A stretch of DNA of 64,000 bases from Lachnospiraceae bacterium AC3007 (GCA_000621405.1 JHYK01000010.1:1-64000), one strand, 5' to 3'. Numbered from the stretch's first letter, positions 32,987 through 42,663 are shown. Numbers and translations are program-made. Notes: generated by a model from the letters alone, not told the origin.

Positions 32987-34696
32987 ATGAATGATAATGA
33001 ACTAGATAATATTGCCGCAGTCTGTCTTTGCATATTCAGCCTTACACTTTTTTTCGGCCTGATCTTCATGCATGTCACAGCCTATGCCGCTACGGCGGAA
33101 GAACTTACGGACGGAAAGATAAGCGCTTATGACTGTGCGGGAGGCGAGCTGGATTTTGATCCTGAATCGGGTGCCTTATGCGTGGGCCCGGCGAGGTTTT
33201 TATTTGACGAAGATGCTCTGTCGGAGGGGGAGAGATATGTCTATGATGACGGCATCAGCACGATAAACTGTGTCGAAGATTTCGAATACGATATGATGCC
33301 TTCCGGGGAGGGGAGCATAAGGTTTTACGTAAAAGGAAGCGACGGATCCCTGTCGGGCGTGGGATCCCTCTTCAGGGTGAGATTCAGTGAAGGGATATAT
33401 GAAAGCCCTGATGTCGATATCGAAGAAGAGGACGGCAGTATCAGGCTTGCTGTCCATCCTGTAGCAGGATGCCGTGTTGTTACCCGGATCACGGGGCAGA
33501 AGAACGGATACGAGGAGGAGATAGTAAGCCGCACGGAATTCGAACTAAAAGACGAAGGCAGATTTAAGGTATGTGTTTATTCCGAAGACGGGCTTGGCCA
33601 CAGATCGTATGCCGACATCCCGGAGAAATTCGTGATAGACAGGACACCGCCGGTTATTACGGTGCCTGATACCATCCCTGCAATATCGAAGGAAAAAATC
33701 GAGATCCCGCTTGCTGCATCCGATGCGGTATCGGGAGTGCAGGCAGTATACGTCATGTGCGGTGATAAGACGTACAGCGCCGATTCGATAACCATAAGCC
33801 CTCCCTTCAGAGGGAGGATAGAATGCCGGGCCGTGGACAATAAAGGAAACGCCTCGGAAATTATCTGCCTCGGCGAGGATATCATCGTGGATGATGATCC
33901 TCCTGTGATCTCCTGTGAAGCCTGCAGCATCGATGAAAAAACGCTGAGCCTTATGACGGGCGCCACGGATCCTTCCTCATACGTACGCCTTGTGGAGATC
34001 ACTTCAGGAGACAGGACTCTGTACAGAGGGAGCGGGAAAAAGGAGAAAGTCAGCATAGACATCTCAAACATGTCCTACGGAAAGAAGGTGTTCGGGATCA
34101 GGGCATGGGATGTGGCCGGCAATGTGGCTTCGAGCTCTTTTTCAGTGGAGAAAGCTGACGGCAGGGCACCTCTTATCTCTTTTTCTGGCGCAAAAGACAG
34201 AGGTATATACGGTAAGGATGTGAGTCTTGATATATCATCGCCCGATGATTCGGATGACGAATGCAGCGTTGAAAGTGTCATCACTTCCTACAGTCTTAAG
34301 GGTGAATATCAGGGTGAGAGCACGAGCAGCGAGAAGAAGCTTTTATTTACAAAAAGCGGGATATATATAGTTACGAGTTCCGCAACTGACAGCGCCGGGA
34401 ATACAGGCAAAAAGAGCCTTGCCTTTGCGATAGACAGGGATGCTCCTTTGATACTGGGGCTTGCCGGCCTTAACGGCAGGACACTTAAAAGCTTCATGAT
34501 GGCAAAGACGGACGGCATCGCATATGATGACAGCATGGTGGATGTCAAGGTCCTGCTCAACGGCATGGATTACAACGGTGAAAAAGTCACAAAGAGCGGA
34601 AAATACAGGCTTTCAGTCCTTGCAATGGACGAATACGGCAATAATTCAACGGATGAGGCTGCCTTTGAGATAAAGAGACAAGATATGGTATCATAG
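32987..34696 (+). CDS. Secreted protein with bacterial Ig-like repeats
   Basis: The 569-residue protein has an N-terminal hydrophobic signal or anchor (about residues 8-36, ending VTAYA). After a variable region (to about 150) come four or five Ig-like beta-sandwich modules of about 85 residues. Each is marked by DRTPPVITV, DDDPPVISC, DGRAPLISF or DRDAPLILG at its start and by a (D)xxGN motif near its end (VDNKGNAS, WDVAGNVA, TDSAGNTG, MDEYGNNS). Such modules usually mediate adhesion or act as stalks. There is no sorting signal. It lies immediately upstream of ispG-polC, an odd neighbourhood for a surface protein. Confidence 0.75.
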   Translation: MNDNELDNIAAVCLCIFSLTLFFGLIFMHVTAYAATAEELTDGKISAYDCAGGELDFDPESGALCVGPARFLFDEDALSEGERYVYDDGISTINCVEDFEYDMMPSGEGSIRFYVKGSDGSLSGVGSLFRVRFSEGIYESPDVDIEEEDGSIRLAVHPVAGCRVVTRITGQKNGYEEEIVSRTEFELKDEGRFKVCVYSEDGLGHRSYADIPEKFVIDRTPPVITVPDTIPAISKEKIEIPLAASDAVSGVQAVYVMCGDKTYSADSITISPPFRGRIECRAVDNKGNASEIICLGEDIIVDDDPPVISCEACSIDEKTLSLMTGATDPSSYVRLVEITSGDRTLYRGSGKKEKVSIDISNMSYGKKVFGIRAWDVAGNVASSSFSVEKADGRAPLISFSGAKDRGIYGKDVSLDISSPDDSDDECSVESVITSYSLKGEYQGESTSSEKKLLFTKSGIYIVTSSATDSAGNTGKKSLAFAIDRDAPLILGLAGLNGRTLKSFMMAKTDGIAYDDSMVDVKVLLNGMDYNGEKVTKSGKYRLSVLAMDEYGNNSTDEAAFEIKRQDMVS

Positions 34697-34737
34697 ACGC
34701 TGACACGAAAACATCAACTACAATATATGAGGCGCAT

Positions 34738-35796
34738 ATGTACAGAGACAATACAAAGGTGATCCATATCGGAGACAGGGTGATAGGCGGAGGCAATCCG
34801 GTGCTGATCCAGTCCATGACAAATACAGACACAAGGGATGTGAAAAGCACTGTGGAGCAGATACTGAAGCTCGAGGAGGCAGGCTGCGACATCGTTCGAT
34901 GCACTGTCATAGATCATGAAGCGGCACTTGCCATAGCCGGGATAAAAAAGCAGATACACATACCGCTGGTCGCGGATATCCATTTTGATCACAGGATGGC
35001 CATAGAAGCGATGGAAAACGGCGCAGACAAGATCAGGATCAATCCCGGTAACATCGGGGGCAGGGACAGGCTCCTTGAGGTCGTATCTGCTGCAAAAGAG
35101 AGAGACATACCGATAAGGGTCGGAGTGAATTCGGGTTCCCTGGAGCGCGATATAGTGGACAGGTACGGAGGTGTGACGGCAGAAGGCATCGTGGAATCCG
35201 CCATGGATAAGGTGTCTATGATAGAGGAGGCGGGGTATGAAAATATCGTGGTCTCGGTCAAATCCTCCGATGTGCTGATGAGTGTGCACACTCATGAGCT
35301 TCTTGCCGCAAAGTGCCCTTATCCCCTCCATGTGGGCATCACGGAGGCAGGATCGCTCTTATCGGGCAACATCAAATCGGGAGTAGGCATAGGTATCATA
35401 CTCTATGAGGGAATAGGCGATACCGTGCGCGTATCTCTTACGGGAGACCCCGTGGAGGAGGTTAAGAGCGCCAGGATAATCTTAAGATCGCTCGGCCTTT
35501 TTGAGGGCGGCATAGAGATAGTGTCATGCCCCACATGCGGACGCACCCAGATAGATCTTATTTCCCTTGAAGAACGTGTCCGGAAGATGCTCGATAAATA
35601 CAGCAGTCTCAACATCAAAGTAGCCGTGATGGGCTGTGCCGTGAACGGCCCCGGAGAAGCCAAGGAAGCCGACATAGGGGTGGCAGGCGGCAACGGTGAG
35701 GGCCTCATCATCCGCAAGGGAGAGATCATACGCAAGGTAGCCGAATCAGAGATAGTAGAGGCGTTGGAAGATGAGCTCAAAAAAGCCTTTCTTTGA
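34738..35796 (+). CDS. ispG: 4-hydroxy-3-methylbut-2-enyl diphosphate synthase
   Basis: The 352-residue 4Fe-4S enzyme catalyses the penultimate step of the MEP isoprenoid pathway. The TIM-barrel part begins with GGGNPVLIQSMTNTDT. The C-terminal domain holds the cluster ligands in SCPTCGRTQIDL (two cysteines) and GCAVNGPGEAKEADIG, with the conserved glutamate. dxr and other MEP genes are not in the window. It overlaps polC by 26 bp. Confidence 0.95.
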   Translation: MYRDNTKVIHIGDRVIGGGNPVLIQSMTNTDTRDVKSTVEQILKLEEAGCDIVRCTVIDHEAALAIAGIKKQIHIPLVADIHFDHRMAIEAMENGADKIRINPGNIGGRDRLLEVVSAAKERDIPIRVGVNSGSLERDIVDRYGGVTAEGIVESAMDKVSMIEEAGYENIVVSVKSSDVLMSVHTHELLAAKCPYPLHVGITEAGSLLSGNIKSGVGIGIILYEGIGDTVRVSLTGDPVEEVKSARIILRSLGLFEGGIEIVSCPTCGRTQIDLISLEERVRKMLDKYSSLNIKVAVMGCAVNGPGEAKEADIGVAGGNGEGLIIRKGEIIRKVAESEIVEALEDELKKAFL

Positions 35797-38700
35797 AGTT
35801 TTTTCATCATACGATCCGCAGTCGCAGGAGATCAGGGAGATGCTTTCGGAGGTGACCATATCGGAAGTGTCGATGACGAGCACCGGATCCAGGATAGATG
35901 TTTATATCGAAAGCCCCCATCCTGTCCATAAGAAGGATATATATTCCGTGCAGAAGGAACTGGCCGGAAGCCTGGACGAAAGAGGCCGGGTCAAGGTGAC
36001 GCTCCACGAGCGCTTTACCCTTTCTTCGCAGTACAATGCGTTTAATTTTTTTGATGAATACAAGGGCAGCATCGGATATGCCATGAAGGCAGAGCATCCG
36101 ATGATGTATTCCATATACCATCAGGCCAAAAAAGAATTCAAAAACGATAAGGAACTCCTGATCACTCTTCCCGACAGCGTGATAGCGCGGGATGTCGCAC
36201 ACGACCTGCAGGATTATCTTTTCGAAGTCTTCAACGGGACGGCCGGTCTCGACTGCAATATAACGATCGATTACGATCAGGCAGAGATATCTCCGGAGCG
36301 TCTTGCTGCGGAAAACCGCATCAGACAGGAGATAGCCGCCATATCGGACCGGATGGCGAAGGCTAAGGAAAACGCCTCTGAAGCAGTCGCTTCAAAAAAG
36401 AGCGCAGGCTCAAGGGGTGAAAGAAAAAGGGCCGGGCAGTCATCAGGAGCTTCAAAAGACCGGGGTCATTACGGTAAGAAGGCTTCCGTGAGTGATGATC
36501 CGGACATGATCTATAAAAAATACATACAGGGGCCTGTGATACCCATAGCCGAGATAGACGAGGTCTCAGGTGATGTGACCGTAAAGGGGGAAGTGATCTC
36601 CTATGAGGACAAGGAGGTCAAGGACGGGACTCTCCTTATGATGAAATTTACCATCACCGATTATACGGATACGATAGGTGTGAGGATCTTCCCGCCCGTG
36701 GAAGAGGGGAAGAAGCTCAGGGAGTTCATCGCTCCTCATAAGTTCCTCGTGGTGTGCGGTTCGCTCGCCATAGGGAAGTATGAGCACGAGCCGTCCATCA
36801 GCATGGTGCGCGGGATAAAAAAGATCGAAGACTTCAGGGTGAAGCGTCAGGACAATGCCGTTAAAAAGCGCGTGGAGCTCCACTGCCACACCAAGATGAG
36901 CAACATGGATGCCGTCGATGACGTGGAGAAGGTGATAAAGACTGCTGCAGGATGGGGGTGGAGCGCCATCGCCATCACGGATCACGGCTCGGTGCAGGGG
37001 TTCCCGCCGGCGGATCATACGGAGGTCGCAGATCCCGGATTCAAGAAGATATACGGCATGGAAGCCTATGTGGTGGATGACATGAAGAACGCGGTCGATG
37101 TATCCGGAGACTGCGATACATCTGTTCCATGCAGGCTCGATGACACCTTCTGTGTCTTTGATATAGAGACCACCGGCTTTTCACCCGTGCACAACAGGAT
37201 CATAGAGATCGGCGCAGTCATAGTACAGGACGGAAAGATAGTCGACAGCTTTGATGAATTCGTCAATCCGGAATGTCCCATACCATACAGGATCACAAAG
37301 CTTACCACCATAACCGACAGCATGGTGAAGGATGCGGATACCATAGACAAGGTACTGCCGAGATTCCTTGAATTCAGCCGCGGGGCAGTCATGGTAGGCC
37401 ACAATGTCACCTTCGATATATCTTTTATAGCAGAGAACGCAAAAAGACTCGGCATCCCCTTCGGAAGGGTATATGCCGACACACTCATACTCTCAAGGAT
37501 ACTGCTTCCCAGACTCGGACGGTACACTCTTGACAGGGTCGCCCATGAGCTCGGCGTCTCTCTTACCCAGCACCACAGGGCCGTGGATGATGCGACGGCT
37601 ACCGGAGGCATATGGGTGAGACTCTGTGAGCTTATGAAGGAGGAGGGGATAGGAGAGCTTGCCGAAGTGCATGAAAAGCTCTCGATGCCGGCCTCCGCCC
37701 TTGCCCATATCATGCCCTTCCATGTGTCGATCCTTGCAAAGAACGAGACGGGAAGAGTCAATCTCTACAGGCTCGTATCCATGTCGCATGTTAAATATTT
37801 CGGAGGCACCTACGAGAAGGTGCCGCGCATACCGAAGAGTGAACTCATCGCCCACAGGGAGGGACTTCTTTTGGGGAGCGCCTGCGAGAGGGGTGAGCTT
37901 TACAGAGCTTTGATAGAAGACAGGCCCGAACAGGATATAGCGAACATAGTGAGCTTCTATGATTATCTTGAGATACAGCCTTCTTCCAACTATCTCTCGC
38001 TCATAGACAGGGATAACGATATCAGTTCCGTGGAAGACATCAATGAGATAAATAAAAAAATATGCGAACTCGGGGAGCAGTGGAACAAGCCTGTGTGCGC
38101 TACCGGGGATGTACATTTCATAGATCCCGAGGATGAGATATACAGAAGGATAATCAAATTCAAGCCGGACGATAAGCGTTCGTTTGAGCATCCGCCGCTG
38201 TATCTTCGGACCACCGACGAGATGCTCGCGGAATTCCAGTACCTCGGATCCGATAAGGCAAGAGAGGTCGTCATAGAAAATACGAACCTGATCGCGGACA
38301 TGATAGACAGGATACGTCCGGTGAGACCGGATAAATGCCCGCCCGTCATCGAAAGGTCTGACGAGACATTAAGAGAGATATGCACGAAAAAGGCTCATGA
38401 GCTGTACGGCGAGACGCTTCCCGAAGTGGTGCAGGAGAGGATGGACACGGAGCTCAGGTCCATCATAGGCAACGGCTACGCCGTCATGTATATCATAGCC
38501 CAGAAACTTGTGTGGAAGAGCAATGAGGACGGATACCTGGTCGGAAGCCGCGGATCTGTCGGTTCTTCTTTTGCCGCTTACCTTGCGGGCATCACCGAGG
38601 TAAATTCGCTCAGACCTCATTATCTCTGTCCCAAATGCAGGTATTCGGATTTTACATCCGATACGGTGATGAAGGCTCATCAGAACAATGAATGCGGCAT

Positions 38701-40264
38701 AGATCTGCCTGATGCCGTGTGCCCGGAGTGCGGGGAGAAGCTTCAGAAGCTCGGTTTTGACATCCCGTTTGAGACCTTCCTTGGATTCAAGGGAGACAAG
38801 GAGCCTGACATAGATCTTAACTTTTCATCGGACTATCAGTCCAAGTCCCACAAATATACCGAGGTCATATTCGGATCGGGATATGCCTTCAGAGCGGGGA
38901 CCATAGAGACGCTTGCCGAAAAGACGGCCTTCGGATACACAAAGAAGTATTATGAAGAGCAGCATGTGAACGTTAGGGCAGCGGAACTCGACAGGATAGC
39001 CTCCGGCTGCACGGGAGTGCTGAGGACTACGGGACAGCACCCGGGCGGCATCATAGTCCTTCCGCACGGTGAGGAGATAGATACCTTTACTCCGATACAG
39101 CATCCTGCGGACAAGATGGAAGACCCCACGATCACGACCCATTTTGATTTCCACTCGATAGATCACAACCTTCTGAAGCTTGACAATCTGGGACATCAGG
39201 ATCCGGAGATGATCAAATTCCTTCAGGACATCACAGGCGTGGACCCCAGGACCATCCCGCTGGATGACAAGAAAGTCATGCAGCTTTTCAAGGATACCTC
39301 ATCCCTCGGTATCAAAAGCTCCGATATAGGCGGGACCCCTAACGGATCAATGGGGCTTCCCGAATTCGGGACCGACAATGCCATAAGGATGGTCATGGAG
39401 GCAAAGCCGGAGAATTTTACGGATCTGGTGCGTATATCCGGACTGGCCCACGGAACGGACGTCTGGGCCGGCAATGCCGAGGATCTTATTAACAGCGGCA
39501 CGGCAACGCTTTCAACTTGTATCTGCTGCAGGGATGACATCATGCTATATCTCATAGGGATGGGCATGGACAGTCAGATGTCCTTCAAGATAATGGAGAA
39601 TGTAAGGAAAGGAAAGATCGCAAAGGGCAAGTGCGAAGAGTGGGGTGACTGGAAGAAGGAGATGACTTCGCACGGAGTCCCCGACTGGTATATCAAGTCA
39701 TGCGAGACCATAAAATACATGTTCCCCAAGGCTCATGCCGCGGCATACGTCATGATGGCGTACAGGATAGCCTGGTTCAAGGTATATATGCCGCTTGCAT
39801 ATTACTGCGGTTATTTCTCGGTGCGCGCCAAAGGCTTTTCCTACGAGAACTGCTGCCAGGGCCCGGATATGCTCTCCGAGCTCATAGCCGATTACAGAAG
39901 GCGTGAGAATGATCTTAAGGATAATGAGGTGAAGGAACTCAAGGATATGAGGATCGTGCAGGAGATGTACGCCAGGGGTTTTGAGTTCTGTCCGATAGAT
40001 CTTAACCGGGTACAGGCGAGGCACTTCCAGATAGTCGACGGAAAGATAATGCCCTCTCTTTCGTCGATCACTGCCATAGGTCCCAAGGCCGCCGATGCCA
40101 TGATAACAAAAATATCGATGTCAGCGGACAAAGGCCCGTTCCTGTCAAGAGATGATTTCTGCGCAAGGAGCGGAGCAAGTCCCGCCATGGCCGACAAGCT
40201 GACCGAGCTGGGTGTTCTTGATGAAATGCCGGAATCAAACCAGCTGTCACTATTTGACCTCTGA
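35771..40264 (+). CDS. polC: DNA polymerase III alpha subunit, PolC type
   Basis: The 1497-residue replicative polymerase is the Gram-positive form with a built-in proofreading exonuclease. After an N-terminal domain and an OB fold (VTVKGEVISYEDKEV), a PHP domain begins at VELHCHTKMSNMD. It is interrupted by the DEDD exonuclease (FDIETTGFS ... GHNVTFDISF ... HHRAVDDATATG). The polymerase region includes YLVGSRGSVGSSF, a zinc-binding CPKC...CPEC segment, DIDLNFSSDYQ with catalytic aspartates, and TGQHPGGIIV. The end QLSLFDL matches a beta-clamp-binding motif. Length is normal. The start lies inside ispG. Confidence 0.97.
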   Translation: MSSKKPFFEVFSSYDPQSQEIREMLSEVTISEVSMTSTGSRIDVYIESPHPVHKKDIYSVQKELAGSLDERGRVKVTLHERFTLSSQYNAFNFFDEYKGSIGYAMKAEHPMMYSIYHQAKKEFKNDKELLITLPDSVIARDVAHDLQDYLFEVFNGTAGLDCNITIDYDQAEISPERLAAENRIRQEIAAISDRMAKAKENASEAVASKKSAGSRGERKRAGQSSGASKDRGHYGKKASVSDDPDMIYKKYIQGPVIPIAEIDEVSGDVTVKGEVISYEDKEVKDGTLLMMKFTITDYTDTIGVRIFPPVEEGKKLREFIAPHKFLVVCGSLAIGKYEHEPSISMVRGIKKIEDFRVKRQDNAVKKRVELHCHTKMSNMDAVDDVEKVIKTAAGWGWSAIAITDHGSVQGFPPADHTEVADPGFKKIYGMEAYVVDDMKNAVDVSGDCDTSVPCRLDDTFCVFDIETTGFSPVHNRIIEIGAVIVQDGKIVDSFDEFVNPECPIPYRITKLTTITDSMVKDADTIDKVLPRFLEFSRGAVMVGHNVTFDISFIAENAKRLGIPFGRVYADTLILSRILLPRLGRYTLDRVAHELGVSLTQHHRAVDDATATGGIWVRLCELMKEEGIGELAEVHEKLSMPASALAHIMPFHVSILAKNETGRVNLYRLVSMSHVKYFGGTYEKVPRIPKSELIAHREGLLLGSACERGELYRALIEDRPEQDIANIVSFYDYLEIQPSSNYLSLIDRDNDISSVEDINEINKKICELGEQWNKPVCATGDVHFIDPEDEIYRRIIKFKPDDKRSFEHPPLYLRTTDEMLAEFQYLGSDKAREVVIENTNLIADMIDRIRPVRPDKCPPVIERSDETLREICTKKAHELYGETLPEVVQERMDTELRSIIGNGYAVMYIIAQKLVWKSNEDGYLVGSRGSVGSSFAAYLAGITEVNSLRPHYLCPKCRYSDFTSDTVMKAHQNNECGIDLPDAVCPECGEKLQKLGFDIPFETFLGFKGDKEPDIDLNFSSDYQSKSHKYTEVIFGSGYAFRAGTIETLAEKTAFGYTKKYYEEQHVNVRAAELDRIASGCTGVLRTTGQHPGGIIVLPHGEEIDTFTPIQHPADKMEDPTITTHFDFHSIDHNLLKLDNLGHQDPEMIKFLQDITGVDPRTIPLDDKKVMQLFKDTSSLGIKSSDIGGTPNGSMGLPEFGTDNAIRMVMEAKPENFTDLVRISGLAHGTDVWAGNAEDLINSGTATLSTCICCRDDIMLYLIGMGMDSQMSFKIMENVRKGKIAKGKCEEWGDWKKEMTSHGVPDWYIKSCETIKYMFPKAHAAAYVMMAYRIAWFKVYMPLAYYCGYFSVRAKGFSYENCCQGPDMLSELIADYRRRENDLKDNEVKELKDMRIVQEMYARGFEFCPIDLNRVQARHFQIVDGKIMPSLSSITAIGPKAADAMITKISMSADKGPFLSRDDFCARSGASPAMADKLTELGVLDEMPESNQLSLFDL

Positions 40265-40283
40265 TCGGTTGTTCTTTTATAAT
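40254..40283 (+). promoter_or_regulatory. Promoter overlapping the polC stop codon
   Basis: TTGACC (40254-40259), an 18-bp spacer and TATAAT (40278-40283). The same hexamers and spacing occur at 32851-32880. It would drive the gene at 40354. Confidence 0.6.
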
Positions 40284-40353
40284 ACCTCGGGAGTGTGCAC
40301 AGTACCTGTGTACAGTTCCTTTGCGCAGAATTAATGATCATATAGAGGTACAG

Positions 40354-40989
40354 ATGGAAGAAGAAAAGGAAAAAAAGCGTCACGGAAAGAAAAAACGTTT
40401 CCGCGGCAAGAACAATGACAGACCCAGGGAGAAGCAGAAGGACTCCGAGAAAGCTCCGGTAAAGGAGAAGAATAACAACAGGGACGGGAAGGGAGCCAGA
40501 TCGCAGGATCAGGGCAGAAAAGCATCCGAAGAGAGAAAGCATCCCGCCAGGCCTGAAGAGGTCGATGAGATCCAGGAAGAGAAGGCTTCCAAGACCAGAA
40601 GAGAGCCGGAGGAGCCTGTTTTTGAATTCACATGGGCAGATGCCTGGGGACTGTACGGAACCGGTTACCATGTCGTGATAAAAAACAGTCAGGACAGACT
40701 GTATCTGTCCTGGTCGGTGGATCTTTCATACGGTGAGACAAAGATAGGAGACAGACTTCAGGAATTCCTCTCTGATATGAAGAACTGCGGGGTGGCTTCC
40801 TGGGACGGCAGGAGATACACAAGGCAGGGAATATTTGACGGTGATACCTGGTCAGTCAGGGCCAACAGTCTCAGCCTAAAGGTCGAGACCCAGGGCACGA
40901 ACGACTATCCTCCCGAATGGAAGGCCTTTCTGAAATGCCTGCATGACAAGTGGAATATTCCCGTGTCAAAGAGAGAGCAATGGGAATGA
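40354..40989 (+). CDS. Hypothetical protein with a highly charged N-terminal tail
   Basis: From ATG 40354 the protein has 211 residues. The first 90 are extremely rich in K, R, E and D (for example KRHGKKKRFRGKNNDRPREK) and probably disordered, which suggests nucleic acid or ribosome contact (inference). The remaining 120 form a compact globular domain starting FEFTWADAWGLYGTGYHVVI, with alternating strand-like segments and a final FLKCLHDKW. I do not recognise the family. A TTG at 40321 would extend it by 11 residues, but AGAGGT precedes the ATG. No signal peptide is seen. Confidence 0.6.
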   Translation: MEEEKEKKRHGKKKRFRGKNNDRPREKQKDSEKAPVKEKNNNRDGKGARSQDQGRKASEERKHPARPEEVDEIQEEKASKTRREPEEPVFEFTWADAWGLYGTGYHVVIKNSQDRLYLSWSVDLSYGETKIGDRLQEFLSDMKNCGVASWDGRRYTRQGIFDGDTWSVRANSLSLKVETQGTNDYPPEWKAFLKCLHDKWNIPVSKREQWE

Positions 40990-41133
40990 TATTGTAACAG
41001 GAAAAAAATAATGCATCCGTTATCCAAGTGGTGTATAATATATGGCGGTAGGCTTTGCATACGGCATCATGAATATGATCATCATGTTCATGCCGGGGGT
41101 TGGCAAGGTAATAAAACAGGAGAGGGATAAGAT

Positions 41134-42360
41134 ATGTTAGCTACATTAGTACCTTTGTTTGACAAGAAGATGATGACCTGCGCATATTCGATATTTGCGC
41201 AGAAGGAGAACCTGCTGATGACTCCTGCAGCTGCAGGATCGGCCAGGTTTGACGGAGCAGGATTCGTTACCGGACTGGATATCGTTGATTCCACCGGCAT
41301 AGATACTCTGTCAGGTAAGAGAGAAGTCTTCATAGAGGTCAATGATATATCGATCTTCGCTGATCTGGGTGCTCAGTGCAATGCTCCTCACGACAAACTG
41401 GTGCTTCTCATGGGACCCGAGGTCACGCCTTCGGAAAATTACGTAAGAAGGCTTGCCGAACTGAAGAATTCAGGGTACAAGCTTGCTATACGTAATCTTG
41501 CCATAGATAAGTTTGAAGAGTACAGAGTCATATTAAAGCTTATGGATTTCATCTTCCTCGATCACAAGAAGATCAAGATCCAGGTGGCAAGAGTTTATTT
41601 CCAGACACAGTTCCCCAATCTCAAGCTCGTGGCAGTCAATGTCGACAATCAGGAAGAGTACGACAAGCTCACGGCCGACGGCGGATACAGTCTCTATGAG
41701 GGTGATTTCTTCAGACTTCCCAAGACCTCTCCGGACAAGGAGCTCGCTCCTTTGAAGATGAATTACCTCGAACTTCTCAATATAGTCAATGATGTGGACT
41801 TCGATCTTACAAAGGCTGCCGATATCATACAGAACGATGCGGCTCTTGTCGTATCCCTTCTCGAGATAGTCAATCACATGGCGATGAATTCAGAGATCAC
41901 ATCTGTCAGGCATGCGGCTGCGATGCTCGGACAGAAGGAACTGAAGAAGTGGATCAATACGGCAGTCACAAAGGAACTCTGCGCAGATAAGCCTTCGGAG
42001 GTTACAAGGATATCGATGCTCAGGGCAAAATTCTCCGAGAACCTCGCAGAGCTTTTCGGGATCGGCGGCATGTCTCAGGAACTTTTCCTTACCGGCATGT
42101 TCTCAGTGCTCGATCTCATGCTCGACAAGCCGATGGAGGAGGCACTCTCACTGGTCAGGATCTCAAAGTCAATTGACGAGGCTCTGCTCCACAGGAGGGG
42201 TGAGCTTGGAGAAGTTCTCTCATTCGTCGAGGAATACGAGACCGCTTCATGGCAGGAGGTCTCCAGACAGATGATCCTCAAGAATATCGACATGGACGCT
42301 GTCTACTCAGCTTATCTCGATTCACTCAGGTGGTTCAGGGAGCTGCTCGCCGTTGGATAG
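41134..42360 (+). CDS. HDOD-domain signalling protein with degenerate EAL-like domain
   Basis: The 408-residue protein has the YuxH-like layout: an EAL-fold N-terminal half (about residues 1-195, ending with DGGYSLYEGDFFRLP) and a C-terminal HDOD domain (about 200-395, YLELLNIVNDVDFDLTKAADII ... GQKELKKWI). The glutamate/EAL signature and metal ligands of active cyclic-di-GMP phosphodiesterases are not visible in the N-terminal half, so it probably binds rather than cleaves a ligand, or only scaffolds. HDOD domains occur in signalling proteins without known catalysis. GGAGAGGGAT precedes the ATG. Its stop codon lies inside a repeat. Confidence 0.75.
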   Translation: MLATLVPLFDKKMMTCAYSIFAQKENLLMTPAAAGSARFDGAGFVTGLDIVDSTGIDTLSGKREVFIEVNDISIFADLGAQCNAPHDKLVLLMGPEVTPSENYVRRLAELKNSGYKLAIRNLAIDKFEEYRVILKLMDFIFLDHKKIKIQVARVYFQTQFPNLKLVAVNVDNQEEYDKLTADGGYSLYEGDFFRLPKTSPDKELAPLKMNYLELLNIVNDVDFDLTKAADIIQNDAALVVSLLEIVNHMAMNSEITSVRHAAAMLGQKELKKWINTAVTKELCADKPSEVTRISMLRAKFSENLAELFGIGGMSQELFLTGMFSVLDLMLDKPMEEALSLVRISKSIDEALLHRRGELGEVLSFVEEYETASWQEVSRQMILKNIDMDAVYSAYLDSLRWFRELLAVG

Positions 42361-42440
42361 AATCCAATGGCCGCGCATTAGGTTGAAAGCCAACGGCCGC
42401 TGTTGGATAGAATCCAACTGCCACGTTAGGCTGAGATCCA
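42352..42440 (+). repeat. Short tandem repeats with hairpin units
   Basis: Units begin GTTGGATAGAATCCAA at 42352 and again at 42402 (50 bp apart). A shorter unit, GTTGAAAGCCAAC, lies between them at 42382. Each is followed by (T/C)GGCCGC or a variant, and a decayed fourth unit starts at 42425. TTGGAT-AGA-ATCCAA forms a tight hairpin in both full copies. The first copy contains the stop codon of the HDOD gene. Confidence 0.7.
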
Positions 42441-42448
42441 AAAAATAC

Positions 42449-42477
42449 TTGCAAAAGGTATATCAGTCTGCTATAGT
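42449..42477 (+). promoter_or_regulatory. Promoter of tRNA-Glu (and possibly nhaC)
   Basis: TTGCAA (42449-42454), a 17-bp spacer and TATAGT (42472-42477), about 35 bp before the mature tRNA. Confidence 0.65.
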
Positions 42478-42518
42478 TATCGGGATTGGTCATTAGCAGA
42501 CGCATATACCTTATGTAT

Positions 42519-42590
42519 GGCTCGTTGGTCAAGCGGTTAAGACGCCGCCCTCTCACGGCGGAAACAGCGGTTCGATTCCGCTACGAGCTA
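42519..42590 (+). tRNA. tRNA-Glu (anticodon CTC)
   Basis: The acceptor GGCTCGT pairs with ACGAGCT (closing G-U pair), the D arm contains GGTCAAGCGG, and the anticodon stem CCGCC/GGCGG encloses CTCTCAC with anticodon CTC. The T arm is CAGCGG-TTCGATT-CCGCT. The discriminator is A and CCA is not encoded. It reads GAG glutamate codons. Confidence 0.93.
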
Positions 42591-42603
42591 TTTTCCGTAA
42601 GAT

Positions 42604-42640
42604 ATACCCCCGAAGACGGACGGTTTTCGGGGGTATTTTA
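42604..42640 (+). terminator. Terminator between tRNA-Glu and nhaC
   Basis: ATACCCCCGAA (42604-42614) pairs with TTCGGGGGTAT (42626-42636), followed by TTTTA. It lies 28 bp before the nhaC start, so nhaC relies on read-through or an unseen promoter. Confidence 0.8.
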
Positions 42641-42663
42641 ATCCAAGGATAAGGAGGATCAAA

